A DNA stretch of 64,000 bases from an uncultured Opitutia bacterium (GTDB lineage Bacteria; Verrucomicrobiota; Verrucomicrobiia; Opitutales; Opitutaceae), in NCBI GenBank assembly GCA_903862955.1, contig CAIPAH010000022.1, forward strand, positions 124,001-188,000. Reading direction: 5' to 3'. The notes below the pieces were generated by a model, which worked only from the letters and a program-made list of their open reading frames with translations, was not told the DNA's origin and did not search any database. This document shows positions 28,622-37,617 of the stretch, piece after piece. The translations under genes were made by a program, and so were the position numbers. How positions within the stretch are numbered: the stretch's first letter is position 1; each line of letters starts with the position of its first letter.

Positions 28622-30142
28622 ATGAATCCGGACCACATCGTCCTCGCCGTGGCCGCCGACCAACCGGGCCCGAAAATCAGCCGGCACATTTTCGGGCAGT
28701 TTGCCGAGCACCTCGGCAAATGCGTCTACGAGGGCATCTGGATCGGCGAGGACTCGCCCATCCCCAACGTCCGCGGCATCCGCTCCGACGTCGTGGCCGC
28801 CCTGCGGGCGATCAAGGTCCCAAATCTGCGCTGGCCGGGCGGCTGCTTCGCCGACGCCTACCACTGGCGCAATGGCATCGGCCCTCGGGCGCACCGCCCG
28901 CTGATGCGCAACGACACCTGGGGCCTCATCGAGACCAACGCGTTCGGCACGCACGAGTTCCTCGACCTCTGCGCGCAGGTCGGCTGCGAGCCTGTGATCT
29001 GCGGCAACCTCGGCAGCGGCACCGTGCAGGAGATGCGCGACTGGGTGGAATATCTCAACGCGCCCGTCGGCACCGTCCTCGCCAACGAGCGCGCCGCCAA
29101 CGGCCACCCCGCGCCCTACGGCGTGCGCTTCTGGGGCGTCGGCAACGAGAGCTGGGGCTGCGGCGGCGTGATGCGCCCCGAGTATTACGCCGACGAGTTC
29201 CGCCGCTACTCCAACTTCCTCGGCAACTACGAAAAAACCCGCCTCTACCGCGTCGCCACCGGCCCGGCCGTGGACAATTACGCGTGGACCGAGGTCATCA
29301 TGCGCGAATGCACCAACCCGCCCTACAACGGCGCGGTCATGGACGGGCTCTCGCTGCACTACTACATGAACGGCCTCACCCCGCCCGGCAAAGTCGCGCG
29401 CTCGATGCCGACCACGGACTTCGGCGCCGACGACTGGAACCGCGTCATGGCGCACGGCTGGTTCCTCGACGAACTCCTCACGAAGCACAGCGCGATCATG
29501 GACCGCCACGATCCGGACCATCGCATCGGCCTCGTCGTCGACGAATGGGGCGCCTGGTATCTCAACGACTCCGGCCGGCCCGCGAACGAGTATTTCCAGC
29601 AGCAGACCATCCGCGACGCCGTCCTCGCCGCGCTGACACTCAACCTCTTCATCGCCCACGCCGAGCGCGTGTCCATGGCCAACGTCGCGCAAGTCATCAA
29701 CGTGCTCCACTCGATGATCCTGACCTACGGCGAGAAGATGGTCTGCACGCCCAGCTGGCACGTCTTCGGCATGTATGCCCCGCACCAGGACGCCGCGCGT
29801 CTCCCCGTCACGAGCAACGCCCCCCTGCTCCACCACGAGGACGGCTCCTACCCCCGCGTCTCCGCCACCGCCTCCCGCGCCGCCGACGGCGCCATCACCG
29901 TCACCCTCGCCCACACCGACCCCGCCCAGCCCGTCACCATCGAGCTCACGCTCACGGGCCTGCCCTCCGAAGCTTCAGCGAAGGAGGGCAAAATCCTGGT
30001 CGCTCCAAAACTAACCGCGATCAACACCCCGGACGCCCCCAACCAAGTCGCCGCCAAGCCGTGGACGGATTTCAGTTTCGATGGCACCACGCTCATCGCG
30101 ACGCTGCCCCCGGGCTGCGTGGCGGCGGCGACGTTTAGGTAG
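28622..30142 (+). CDS. GH51 alpha-L-arabinofuranosidase
   Basis: SRHIFGQFAEHLGKCVYEGIWIGEDSPIPNVRGIRSDVVAALRAIKVPNLRWPGGCFADAYHW; FWGVGNESWGCGG; VVDEWGAWY. Confidence 0.95.
   Translation: MNPDHIVLAVAADQPGPKISRHIFGQFAEHLGKCVYEGIWIGEDSPIPNVRGIRSDVVAALRAIKVPNLRWPGGCFADAYHWRNGIGPRAHRPLMRNDTWGLIETNAFGTHEFLDLCAQVGCEPVICGNLGSGTVQEMRDWVEYLNAPVGTVLANERAANGHPAPYGVRFWGVGNESWGCGGVMRPEYYADEFRRYSNFLGNYEKTRLYRVATGPAVDNYAWTEVIMRECTNPPYNGAVMDGLSLHYYMNGLTPPGKVARSMPTTDFGADDWNRVMAHGWFLDELLTKHSAIMDRHDPDHRIGLVVDEWGAWYLNDSGRPANEYFQQQTIRDAVLAALTLNLFIAHAERVSMANVAQVINVLHSMILTYGEKMVCTPSWHVFGMYAPHQDAARLPVTSNAPLLHHEDGSYPRVSATASRAADGAITVTLAHTDPAQPVTIELTLTGLPSEASAKEGKILVAPKLTAINTPDAPNQVAAKPWTDFSFDGTTLIATLPPGCVAAATFR
29962..29989. 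repeat. Palindrome inside GH51 coding sequence
   Basis: GCCCTCCGAAGCTTCAGCGAAGGAGGGC. Confidence 0.6.
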
Positions 30143-30152
30143 AGCGTCGCGC

Positions 30153-30932
30153 CTACTTCCTCGCTTCCGGCACCACTTCCGGCGTGCCCACGTTCACTTT
30201 GCCCTCAGGCACCGGGGTCCAGAATTTCACTTCCTTCTCCCGTTCGATGGGCTTGTCGAAATAGGGCGCGCCTTTCTCCAGCAGCGTGGCGCTGATCGCG
30301 TTGAGGTCGCGGTGGTCGGCGTCGTCCGAATACATCGTCGTCATCCACAGCACCAGCGGCTTCGCCTTGGGATCGGCCGGCGGCGGGTATTTGAATGCCG
30401 ACACCTGGATCGCCACCTTCTCGTAGTTCAGCGCCGCCGTCTTGTCCCGCAGGCCCACGAAGCTCTTGTGGTCGACGATCGGGGAGAAGGGCACGGTGTC
30501 CGACAGGTTGGACGGCGCCCGTATGCCCCGCCGGTAATCGTTAATCGGCAGCGAGTCCGGATCCAGGTAGGGATTGATCAGCATGCCCCGGCCATAGAGC
30601 GCGGTGATGACGATTTCGGGCTTCTCATCCTTGCCAATCGGGCGAAATCCCTGCTGCTGCAGCACCCGGTTCAATTGGTCCGCGATGGCCCGCGCGTTGA
30701 CCGGCTTCACCAGTTTTTCGCCGGTGTTGACCGGCTTGACGCTCGCGAGGAAATACCGCCGCAGGCGCTTGTTTTGGTCCTGCGCATACGCCGCGTCCTT
30801 GTCCCGCTTCCCCTTCTCCGTCTTGTCGATGCCGGAGCGAACGGCGACTTCCATGTTTTCGGTCACGCCCACCGCGTAGGCGCCCAGTGACATCAGCCCG
30901 GCGAGCAATCCGGCGAAGAGGTATTTTTTCAT
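30153..30932 (-). CDS. Secreted hypothetical protein, DUF4136-like
   Basis: Signal peptide MKKYLFAGLLAGLMSLGAYAVG; KPVNARAIADQLNRVLQQQGFRPIGKDEKPEIVITALYGRG. Confidence 0.65.
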   Translation of the reverse strand: MKKYLFAGLLAGLMSLGAYAVGVTENMEVAVRSGIDKTEKGKRDKDAAYAQDQNKRLRRYFLASVKPVNTGEKLVKPVNARAIADQLNRVLQQQGFRPIGKDEKPEIVITALYGRGMLINPYLDPDSLPINDYRRGIRAPSNLSDTVPFSPIVDHKSFVGLRDKTAALNYEKVAIQVSAFKYPPPADPKAKPLVLWMTTMYSDDADHRDLNAISATLLEKGAPYFDKPIEREKEVKFWTPVPEGKVNVGTPEVVPEARK

Positions 30933-30989
30933 CGAACAGCAGCCAAACCGATCTCACCTAGACGGTCAAGGCTAGGGATTCGCTCGCCC

Positions 30990-31035
30990 GTAGGTCGGGC
31001 TTTACGCCCGATATCGGGGATAAACCCCGACCTAC
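30990..31035. repeat. GTAGG-type palindromic repeat, copy 3
   Basis: GTAGGTCGGGCTTTACGCCCGATATCGGGGATAAACCCCGACCTAC. Confidence 0.88.
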
Positions 31036-31041
31036 GTCTTT

Positions 31042-32196
31042 TCATGCCCCCGCGGGCGCGCGCAGCAGGTCCAGGTAAACCGCCGCCGCCGTCTTCAGCT
31101 GGTCCAGCGCGATCCACTCGTCCTTCGTGTGCGCCTGCGCGAGGTCGCCGGGGCCGAATACCACCGTCGGCGCGCCGGCCGCGGCGTAATGGCTCGCGTC
31201 GGTCACATACGGCGCACCGCGCCCGGTCGCATCGCAGCCATGGCGCGTCAGCACGGGGCTGATCCACTGGTGAAAGGCCCGGCCCGGCTTGTCGTCCATC
31301 GCGGGCACGACGTAGAGCGAGTCGTGCTCGACGGTGTGACCCGCCAGCGCGGCATCGCGTTCGCGCAGCACCTGCTCGGGGGTTTCGCCCGGCACCGTGC
31401 GGCGGTCCACCTCGATCTCGCAGAGCGCGGGAATGATGTTCACCGCCGTGCCGCCGCGGATGACATTCACGCTCGCCGCCGCCCGGCCCGTCAGCGGGTG
31501 GGCCCGCGTGACCGACGGCACGTATTTCGATTCCAAGGTCTCCACCACCCGCAGCATCGCGGAGATCGCCGACACGCCTTTGCTCGGGTCCGCCGAATGC
31601 GCCGCGCGCCCGCGCGTCGTGGTCTTCCACCGGATCACGCCGTTGTGCGCCACGACCGGCCGCAGCAGCGTGGGCTCGCCCACAATTACGCCGCGCAATT
31701 TCGGCAAGAATTCCTTCAGCTCCGTCTTCGCGAAGGCCATCGCGCCCGTCATGCGGACCTCCTCGTCCACGATGAACGCCAGCGCGGCGTTCCGCGGACG
31801 CCTCGCGTCGCGGGCGTATTCGCGCAGCGCCCACAGCATCGCCGCGCCCGAGCCCTTGGTGTCGCACGCCCCGCGGCCCCACAGCCGGCCGCCCTCGATC
31901 TTCCCGCCGTGCGGCGCGATCGTCATGCCCGCCACGCTCACCGTGTCGAGGTGGCTCTCGAACAGCAGCCACTCGCCGCCCGGCACCGGCTCGCAGGTGA
32001 TGATCAGGTTGCGCGCCGCACTGGCGCTCCCCGGCACGGGCCCGCGACGGGTTTGCAGGCCCCAGCCGCGCGCCAGCCTCTCGAGGTGCGCTGCAAGTTT
32101 CTCCTCCCCATCCGCCGCCCCGCCCACGAGGGGGTTCACAGTGTCAAACGACACCATCTGCGCGAGCAGTTCCTCGAACGATGTGGGGACATTCAT
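31042..32196 (-). CDS. M20 family metallopeptidase/deacetylase (ArgE/DapE-like)
   Basis: LLFESHLDTVSVAG; LWGRGACDTKGSGAAML; IVDEEVRMTGA. Confidence 0.9.
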   Translation of the reverse strand: MNVPTSFEELLAQMVSFDTVNPLVGGAADGEEKLAAHLERLARGWGLQTRRGPVPGSASAARNLIITCEPVPGGEWLLFESHLDTVSVAGMTIAPHGGKIEGGRLWGRGACDTKGSGAAMLWALREYARDARRPRNAALAFIVDEEVRMTGAMAFAKTELKEFLPKLRGVIVGEPTLLRPVVAHNGVIRWKTTTRGRAAHSADPSKGVSAISAMLRVVETLESKYVPSVTRAHPLTGRAAASVNVIRGGTAVNIIPALCEIEVDRRTVPGETPEQVLRERDAALAGHTVEHDSLYVVPAMDDKPGRAFHQWISPVLTRHGCDATGRGAPYVTDASHYAAAGAPTVVFGPGDLAQAHTKDEWIALDQLKTAAAVYLDLLRAPAGA

Positions 32197-32216
32197 AAAC
32201 GATCCGTAAATACCTG

Positions 32217-32284
32217 CCCGCGAATCGCGCGAATAGACACGAAATAGACCGGGAGATTCGCGGTCATTCGCGTGATTCGCGGGG
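32217..32284. repeat. Intergenic palindrome, CGCGAAT word family
   Basis: CCCGCGAATCGCGCGAAT ... ATTCGCGGTCATTCGCGTGATTCGCGGGG. Confidence 0.75.
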
Positions 32285-32302
32285 AGATTCCGTGGAAGCG
32301 CC

Positions 32303-33349
32303 TCATGCCAGCCACTTGTCCCGATTCGCCGCGACAAACGCGTCGTCCGTCAACTCCGGGTAAGCCTTCGCCACGCGCGTCAGTTCCTCGGCCTGGCCGG
32401 GCGAGAGCACTTCGTGCGGGTTCAAACAATTAATCGTCGGCACCAGCCCGCCGCGTCGCAGCACTTCCAGGATGCCCGGGATGCAGCCCTTGAACCCGTT
32501 TGCTGAGTCGAACAGCGCAGCGTTCATGTCCGTCACCGCGATCGCCTTTTCCAGCCAGCGCGCGTCCAGCGTGGCGGACGTCCGCGCCTGCTTGATCTCC
32601 TCCAGCAGCTGCACCGCCGCGCGGGTCCAGACGCCCCAGTGACCCAGCAGGCCGCCCACGATGCGGCGCGTCACCTGAGTGCCATTCCGCTCGAAGGTGA
32701 AAGGCGTGAAGAGGTCCACCACGATGCTGTCGTCGTTGCCGGTGTAGAGCGCGATGTCCTCGCGGCCCGACTCTGCCAGCGCCCGCATCACGTCGATCGT
32801 CTGGTAGCGGTTGAACGGTGCGAGCTTGATTGCGACCACGTTCGGGATCTCCGCGAACTTCCGCCAGAACGAGTAGCCCAACAGCCGTCCGCCCGCCGCC
32901 GGCTGCAGGTAGAAGCCCACGATCGGATACACCTCCGCCACGCGACGGCAGTGCGCGATCATCGCATCCTCGGTGTCGTTCTTGAACGCCGCCATGCTCA
33001 GCAGGCCGGCTTGGTAGCCGAGCGACTTCGCCAGCTCCGCCTCCTTCACCGCCTGCTCCGTGCGTCCGCAAACGCCGGAAATCTTGATGAATGGCCGCGG
33101 CTGCTTTTTCAGCTCCTCGTCGATCGTCCGCGCGGCGAGTTCGAGCACCGGCTTGAACAAGCCGTGCTGCGGTTCGCGGATCTCGAACTGCGTCGAGTGC
33201 ACGCCGACGGCGAGGCCACCGACGCCCGCCGCGACGTAGTAGCGGGTGATGGCGCGCTGGTGGCGCTCGGAGAATTTGCGCTGCGCATCGAGGGCGAGCG
33301 GCTGGGCCGGGATGACGTGGCCGGTGTGGAGGTGGGCGCGGAGGTCCAT
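32303..33349 (-). CDS. Dihydrodipicolinate synthase/N-acetylneuraminate lyase family protein
   Basis: YYVAAGVGGLAVGVHSTQF; KSLGYQAGLLSMAAFKNDTEDAMIAHCRRVAEVYPIVGFYLQP; VVAIKLAPFNRYQT (Schiff-base Lys). Confidence 0.82.
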   Translation of the reverse strand: MDLRAHLHTGHVIPAQPLALDAQRKFSERHQRAITRYYVAAGVGGLAVGVHSTQFEIREPQHGLFKPVLELAARTIDEELKKQPRPFIKISGVCGRTEQAVKEAELAKSLGYQAGLLSMAAFKNDTEDAMIAHCRRVAEVYPIVGFYLQPAAGGRLLGYSFWRKFAEIPNVVAIKLAPFNRYQTIDVMRALAESGREDIALYTGNDDSIVVDLFTPFTFERNGTQVTRRIVGGLLGHWGVWTRAAVQLLEEIKQARTSATLDARWLEKAIAVTDMNAALFDSANGFKGCIPGILEVLRRGGLVPTINCLNPHEVLSPGQAEELTRVAKAYPELTDDAFVAANRDKWLA

Positions 33350-33351
33350 GA

Positions 33352-34380
33352 TCAGAATTTGCCGTCGCGGGTTTCGAAGTGGGTGGGCTTGCCCAGCAGC
33401 TTGCCGCCGACGCGCAGGTGGTCGGCGATCATCGCGATGAGCTGGTCGAGCGACACGGTGGTCGGGCCGAACAGCCGGAGCGACTCGCTCGCATCGGAGT
33501 GCCACGCCGTCGGCGCCGGCGTGCCGGTGAGGATCGGCGTCTTGTTGAAAACCTTCCCGAAGCGTTCGGCCGCATCCTTCAGTGTGACCTTTTCCGCGCC
33601 GGTGACGTTCAGCAGCTTCGGCGGATTCGCCACGTGCTGCAGGCACTGGATGGCCCGCGCGCAGGCATCGCCCTGCCAGATGAAATTGAAGACGTTCATC
33701 GTGATGTCCACCGGCTGGCCGGCGAGGACGCGCTGACCGATGTCCACCAGCACGCCGTAGCGCAACTCGACCGAGTAGTTCAACCGATACATCAGCTGCT
33801 TCGTGCCGTATTTGCGCGCGTAATGAGTGAACACCCGCTCGCGCCCCACACAGGTGCTGGCGTATTCGCCCACGAACGCCACCGGCGTCGCCTCCGTCGC
33901 GCCGCGGCCGTCCACGGGCGTGAACGGATAAACGCAGCCCGTCGAGAAGACCACGAGGCGCGACGCTCGGAACTTCGGCGCCACCAGCGAGGGCACGACC
34001 GTGTTTTGGATCCACGTCTCGTCCGGCGCCGAGTCCGTGCCGAACTTCTGGCCGGCCAGGTATTCCACGTTCGCCACCTCGGGCAGCTTCGCCACCTGCG
34101 CTGGATCCGCGAGGTCACACGAGAGCGGCAGCACGCCGCAGATCTCGAGCTCCCGCTTCGCCTCGGGTCGGCTGAACCGCGACACGCCGTAAACCTTCGC
34201 CTGCTTGCCCGCGGCATCGAGCGCGCGCCGCAGCATCACCGCGGTGCTCGTGCCCATCTTGCCGCCCACGCCGAGCACCATGTAGTCGCCGTCGAGCTGT
34301 TTGACGGCCTCGATGGCGCCCGCGGTGGGCGTCGAGAGCAGCTGTTCAATCGCGTGGTCGTCGAGGGAAGTTTGCGCCAT
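33352..34380 (-). CDS. NAD-dependent epimerase/dehydratase family protein
   Basis: MVLGVGGKMGTSTAVMLRRAL; LVVFSTGCVYPF; LNYSVELRYGVLVDIG. Confidence 0.85.
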   Translation of the reverse strand: MAQTSLDDHAIEQLLSTPTAGAIEAVKQLDGDYMVLGVGGKMGTSTAVMLRRALDAAGKQAKVYGVSRFSRPEAKRELEICGVLPLSCDLADPAQVAKLPEVANVEYLAGQKFGTDSAPDETWIQNTVVPSLVAPKFRASRLVVFSTGCVYPFTPVDGRGATEATPVAFVGEYASTCVGRERVFTHYARKYGTKQLMYRLNYSVELRYGVLVDIGQRVLAGQPVDITMNVFNFIWQGDACARAIQCLQHVANPPKLLNVTGAEKVTLKDAAERFGKVFNKTPILTGTPAPTAWHSDASESLRLFGPTTVSLDQLIAMIADHLRVGGKLLGKPTHFETRDGKF

Positions 34381-34478
34381 GAAAGTGAGCCTCGCACTGT
34401 GCGTGCCACGAACGGCCTTGTCACTCCGTTTTCTGTCGCATAGCTTCACGCAATCCGGCCCGATCGAGCTGCTTCACC

Positions 34479-35252
34479 ATGCGCATCATTGATGTCCACA
34501 CCCACCCGGTTTTCGGCACCAAGGCCACCCCGGCCCAGCTCCAGCGCTGGATCGACCACGGCCGCCGCCACCACATCGTCCACATGATCGTGCTCGGCGA
34601 CGTGCTGCTGTTCGGCCCGACGCCGAACGCCGCACAACTGCGCCACATCAACGACGACACCGCGCGGGCCGCGCGCCTTTTTCCCGACTATTTCACCGCC
34701 TTCTGCTACCTCAACCCGCTCCTCGGTGAACGCGCCGTGATGCGCGAGGTCGAGCGCTGCGTCGCCCAGCCGGGTTTCCGCGGCATCAAGCTCGAGATCG
34801 CCAACAACGCCGCGCATCCGTGCATGCGCCACGTCGCCAAGGCCGCCCGCACCTTCAATTTGCCGGTGCTGCAGCACAGCTGGAGCGTCGTCAATATCCG
34901 CAACAGCCAGCACCAGAGCGATCCGAGCACGACCGCGCTGTTCGCGCGCCGGAATCCCGACGTGAAGATCATCATGGCCCACCTCACCGGCATCGGCTTC
35001 CGCGGCGTGCTCGAGGCCAAGGGCCTGCCCAATCTCTACGTCGACACGTCCGGCGGCTTTCCCGAGGAGGGCCTGATCGAGTATGCCGCCGAGCACCTCG
35101 GCGCCGACCACGTGCTCTACGGCTCCGACCTGCCGATTCGCGAGAACAGCGTCACGATCGGCCGCATCCTCGGCGCCCGGATCTCCGCCGCCGACAAGCA
35201 GCGCATGCTCTTCGGCAACACCGCCCGCCTGCTCAACCTTCCGCTCAACTGA
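34479..35252 (+). CDS. Amidohydrolase-2 family protein, canonical motifs intact
   Basis: MRIIDVHTHPVFG (HxH); LPVLQHSW; IIMAHLTG; VLYGSDLPIRENS. Confidence 0.88.
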   Translation: MRIIDVHTHPVFGTKATPAQLQRWIDHGRRHHIVHMIVLGDVLLFGPTPNAAQLRHINDDTARAARLFPDYFTAFCYLNPLLGERAVMREVERCVAQPGFRGIKLEIANNAAHPCMRHVAKAARTFNLPVLQHSWSVVNIRNSQHQSDPSTTALFARRNPDVKIIMAHLTGIGFRGVLEAKGLPNLYVDTSGGFPEEGLIEYAAEHLGADHVLYGSDLPIRENSVTIGRILGARISAADKQRMLFGNTARLLNLPLN

Positions 35253-35260
35253 GCCCCGCC

Positions 35261-36016
35261 ATGCTGATTGACACCAACGCCAACCTCGGCCCGTGGCCGT
35301 TCACGCCCGTCCCCGACCGTCCTGCGCGCGCCTTCGCCGCCCACCTTGCGGCCAATGGCATCCGCCGCGCGCTCGTGTCGCACCTCGGCGCCGTCTTCCT
35401 GCCCGACCCGATGCCGGCCAACCGCCAGCTCTTCGCCGCCGTCCGCCGCACGCCCGCCCTGCTGCCGGTGCCGATCCTGAATCCCGCGCTGCGCACCTGG
35501 CCCGAGCAGCTCGCCGAGTGCCGCGCCGCCGCCCCCCTCCGCGCCGTCAAGCTGCTGCCCAACTACCACAACTATAATCTGCGGGCGGCCCACCTCACCG
35601 AATTCATGGCCGCGCTCGCCGCCGCCAAGCTGCGGCTCGTGCTCAATGTCCGCCTCGAGGACGAGCGCCACAAGTATTTCGCGATGCGCCTCAAGGGCGT
35701 GCCGGTGAAGCAGCTCGCGCAGTTCCTCGAGCGTTTCCCCAAGCACCACGTCCTCTTCACCGGCATCTACAAGGGCGAGGTCGAGCAGCTCGCACCCAAG
35801 CACGAAAACTTCTCCGTCGAGATCTCCTTCTGCGAGACCACGAACTGCCTCGAGCTGATGCTCCCCAAGTTTCCCGCCCGCCGGCTCATGCTCGGCACGT
35901 GCACGCCCCTGCTTTCCACCCGCGGCGAGGTCGACAAGCTCCGCGGCGCCCACATCCCCGCGCGCGCCAAGGAGCTGATCGGCTCCACCAACGCCCAGCG
36001 CTTCTTCGGCCTCTGA
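35261..36016 (+). CDS. Amidohydrolase-2-like protein lacking metal/catalytic motifs
   Basis: MLIDTNANLGPWPF (NxN instead of HxH); VLNVRLED; VLFTGIYKG; LMLGTCTPL (GTC instead of GSD); starts 8 bp after previous stop. Confidence 0.78.
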   Translation: MLIDTNANLGPWPFTPVPDRPARAFAAHLAANGIRRALVSHLGAVFLPDPMPANRQLFAAVRRTPALLPVPILNPALRTWPEQLAECRAAAPLRAVKLLPNYHNYNLRAAHLTEFMAALAAAKLRLVLNVRLEDERHKYFAMRLKGVPVKQLAQFLERFPKHHVLFTGIYKGEVEQLAPKHENFSVEISFCETTNCLELMLPKFPARRLMLGTCTPLLSTRGEVDKLRGAHIPARAKELIGSTNAQRFFGL

Positions 36017-36022
36017 GTTTCC

Positions 36023-36113
36023 CCCGCGAATCCTGCGAATGGGCGCGAATCCCCGGAAACATTTAAGCTCAGCGAATTGAAGCCCATTCGCGCCACTTCG
36101 CGAAATTCGCGGG
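36023..36113. repeat. Intergenic palindrome, CGCGAAT word family
   Basis: CCCGCGAATCCTGCGAATGGGCGCGAAT ... ATTCGCGCCACTTCGCGAAATTCGCGGG. Confidence 0.8.
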
Positions 36114-36138
36114 CAACTCCACCCCCTCCTCATTTTCC

Positions 36139-37362
36139 ATGAGCACCGCCGCCCCGTCCGCCACCAAGCCTATCGTCGACGAACCCGTGCCGCTCCCCCA
36201 GCGCTGGGGCGCCGCCGAGCTCGCCCGACTCACCGAAATGGTGAAGCAGCCGTCGCTGTTTTACTGGAAGGGCCCGCAGACCACCGCGCTGCTCGGGGAA
36301 TTCCGGAAGCATTACCCGCTGAAATACGCCTTCCCCTGCTCCTCCGGCACCGCCTCGCTCCACATCGCCGTCGCCACGCTGAAGCTGCGCCCGGGCGACG
36401 AGGTCATCACCGCGCCCATCACCGACATGGGTTCCGTCATCGGCATCCTCTACCAGCAGGGCGTGCCGGTCTTCGCCGATCTCGACCCGCATTCCTACAA
36501 CCTCGATCCCGCCGACGTCCGCCGGAAGATCACGGCGAAAACCCGCGCGATCATGGCCGTGCACCTCGCCGGCAACGCCGCGGATCTCACTGCCCTCTCC
36601 GCGATCGCCCGCGAGCACAACCTCATCCTCATCGAGGACTGCGCGCAGTCCTGGGGCGCAAAGCACCGCGGCACGCCTGTCGGCCTCGTCGGCGATTTCG
36701 GCTGCTACTCGCTCAACGATTTCAAGCACATCGCCTGCGGCGACGGCGGCATCGTCGCCACCAACAGCGAGCATTACGGCCCCGGTCTCTCGAAGTGGGG
36801 CGACAAGTCCTACGACCGCGTCGCCGGTGGACGCGAGGTCGAGGAACTCGCGCCCAATTACCGCATCAGCGAGCCGCAGGCCGCCGTCGCCGCCGCCCAG
36901 CTCACCAAGCTCAACGATATCGTTTCGCGCCGCCACCACATCGGGGAGTTGCTCACCTCCCGCCTCGCCGGCGCCCCGGGCGTGATCCCGCCCGCCACCG
37001 CGAAGGGCGACTATCACAGCTACTGGTTCTACATGGTTCGCCTGGAACTCGCCTGCTACTCCGTCCCCCGCGCCGAGCTTTGCACCGCCCTCAACGCCGA
37101 GGGCGTCGCCGTCGGCGCCGGCTACATCCCGCGTCCCGTGTATGCCTATCCGGTCTTCAAGAATCACAATTTCTTCGGCGGCGCCTGGCCCGTCCGCGAT
37201 TTCGGGCTGACCAAAATGGACTACCGCCAGGTCAAGTGCCCCGTCGCCGAGGCCATCCTGGACGACTGCCTCGTCTTCAAGATCACCGAGGCCATGTCCG
37301 ACGCCTACGTCGAGAAAGTCGCCCGCGCCGTCACCACCGTGACGAAGCGCCTGGCGAAGTAG
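36139..37362 (+). CDS. DegT/DnrJ/EryC1/StrS family aminotransferase
   Basis: AFPCSSGTASLHIAVATLKLRPGDEVITAPITDMGS; LIEDCAQSWGAKHRGTPVG; YSLNDFKHIACGDGG. Confidence 0.9.
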   Translation: MSTAAPSATKPIVDEPVPLPQRWGAAELARLTEMVKQPSLFYWKGPQTTALLGEFRKHYPLKYAFPCSSGTASLHIAVATLKLRPGDEVITAPITDMGSVIGILYQQGVPVFADLDPHSYNLDPADVRRKITAKTRAIMAVHLAGNAADLTALSAIAREHNLILIEDCAQSWGAKHRGTPVGLVGDFGCYSLNDFKHIACGDGGIVATNSEHYGPGLSKWGDKSYDRVAGGREVEELAPNYRISEPQAAVAAAQLTKLNDIVSRRHHIGELLTSRLAGAPGVIPPATAKGDYHSYWFYMVRLELACYSVPRAELCTALNAEGVAVGAGYIPRPVYAYPVFKNHNFFGGAWPVRDFGLTKMDYRQVKCPVAEAILDDCLVFKITEAMSDAYVEKVARAVTTVTKRLAK

Positions 37363-37451
37363 GAGGCGAAGCCTCCCAAGCCGTCGGGGCGCAGTCTCAC
37401 TGCACCCACCTTGGGGCATCCCACCCAGCGTAACCGGAAAAATCGTTGCCA

Positions 37452-37506
37452 AGCCGGAAGCCAGGAAACCAAGAAAGTTCCGTTCCTGGATTCCTGGCTT
37501 CCGGCT
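37452..37506. repeat. Perfect 16-bp inverted repeat upstream of GH38 gene
   Basis: AGCCGGAAGCCAGGAA (37452-37467) / TTCCTGGCTTCCGGCT (37491-37506). Confidence 0.85.
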
Positions 37507-37617
37507 AAAAAAATCCTTCTCCCTGTCATCTGCCGCAACCAGCTTGCCGTCACCCTCCCGCTTCCTCCAAGTCTCATTCGACCGCCCCGTTCCCCGCGTT
37601 ACCCTCTCCCCATTTCA

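Noticed and set aside
35261-36016. Sequencing error as the cause of motif loss in the second amidohydrolase
   Set aside because: All four motif regions are changed by multiple in-frame codons with no frameshift, and the same pattern recurs in an independent pair at 25597-26355.
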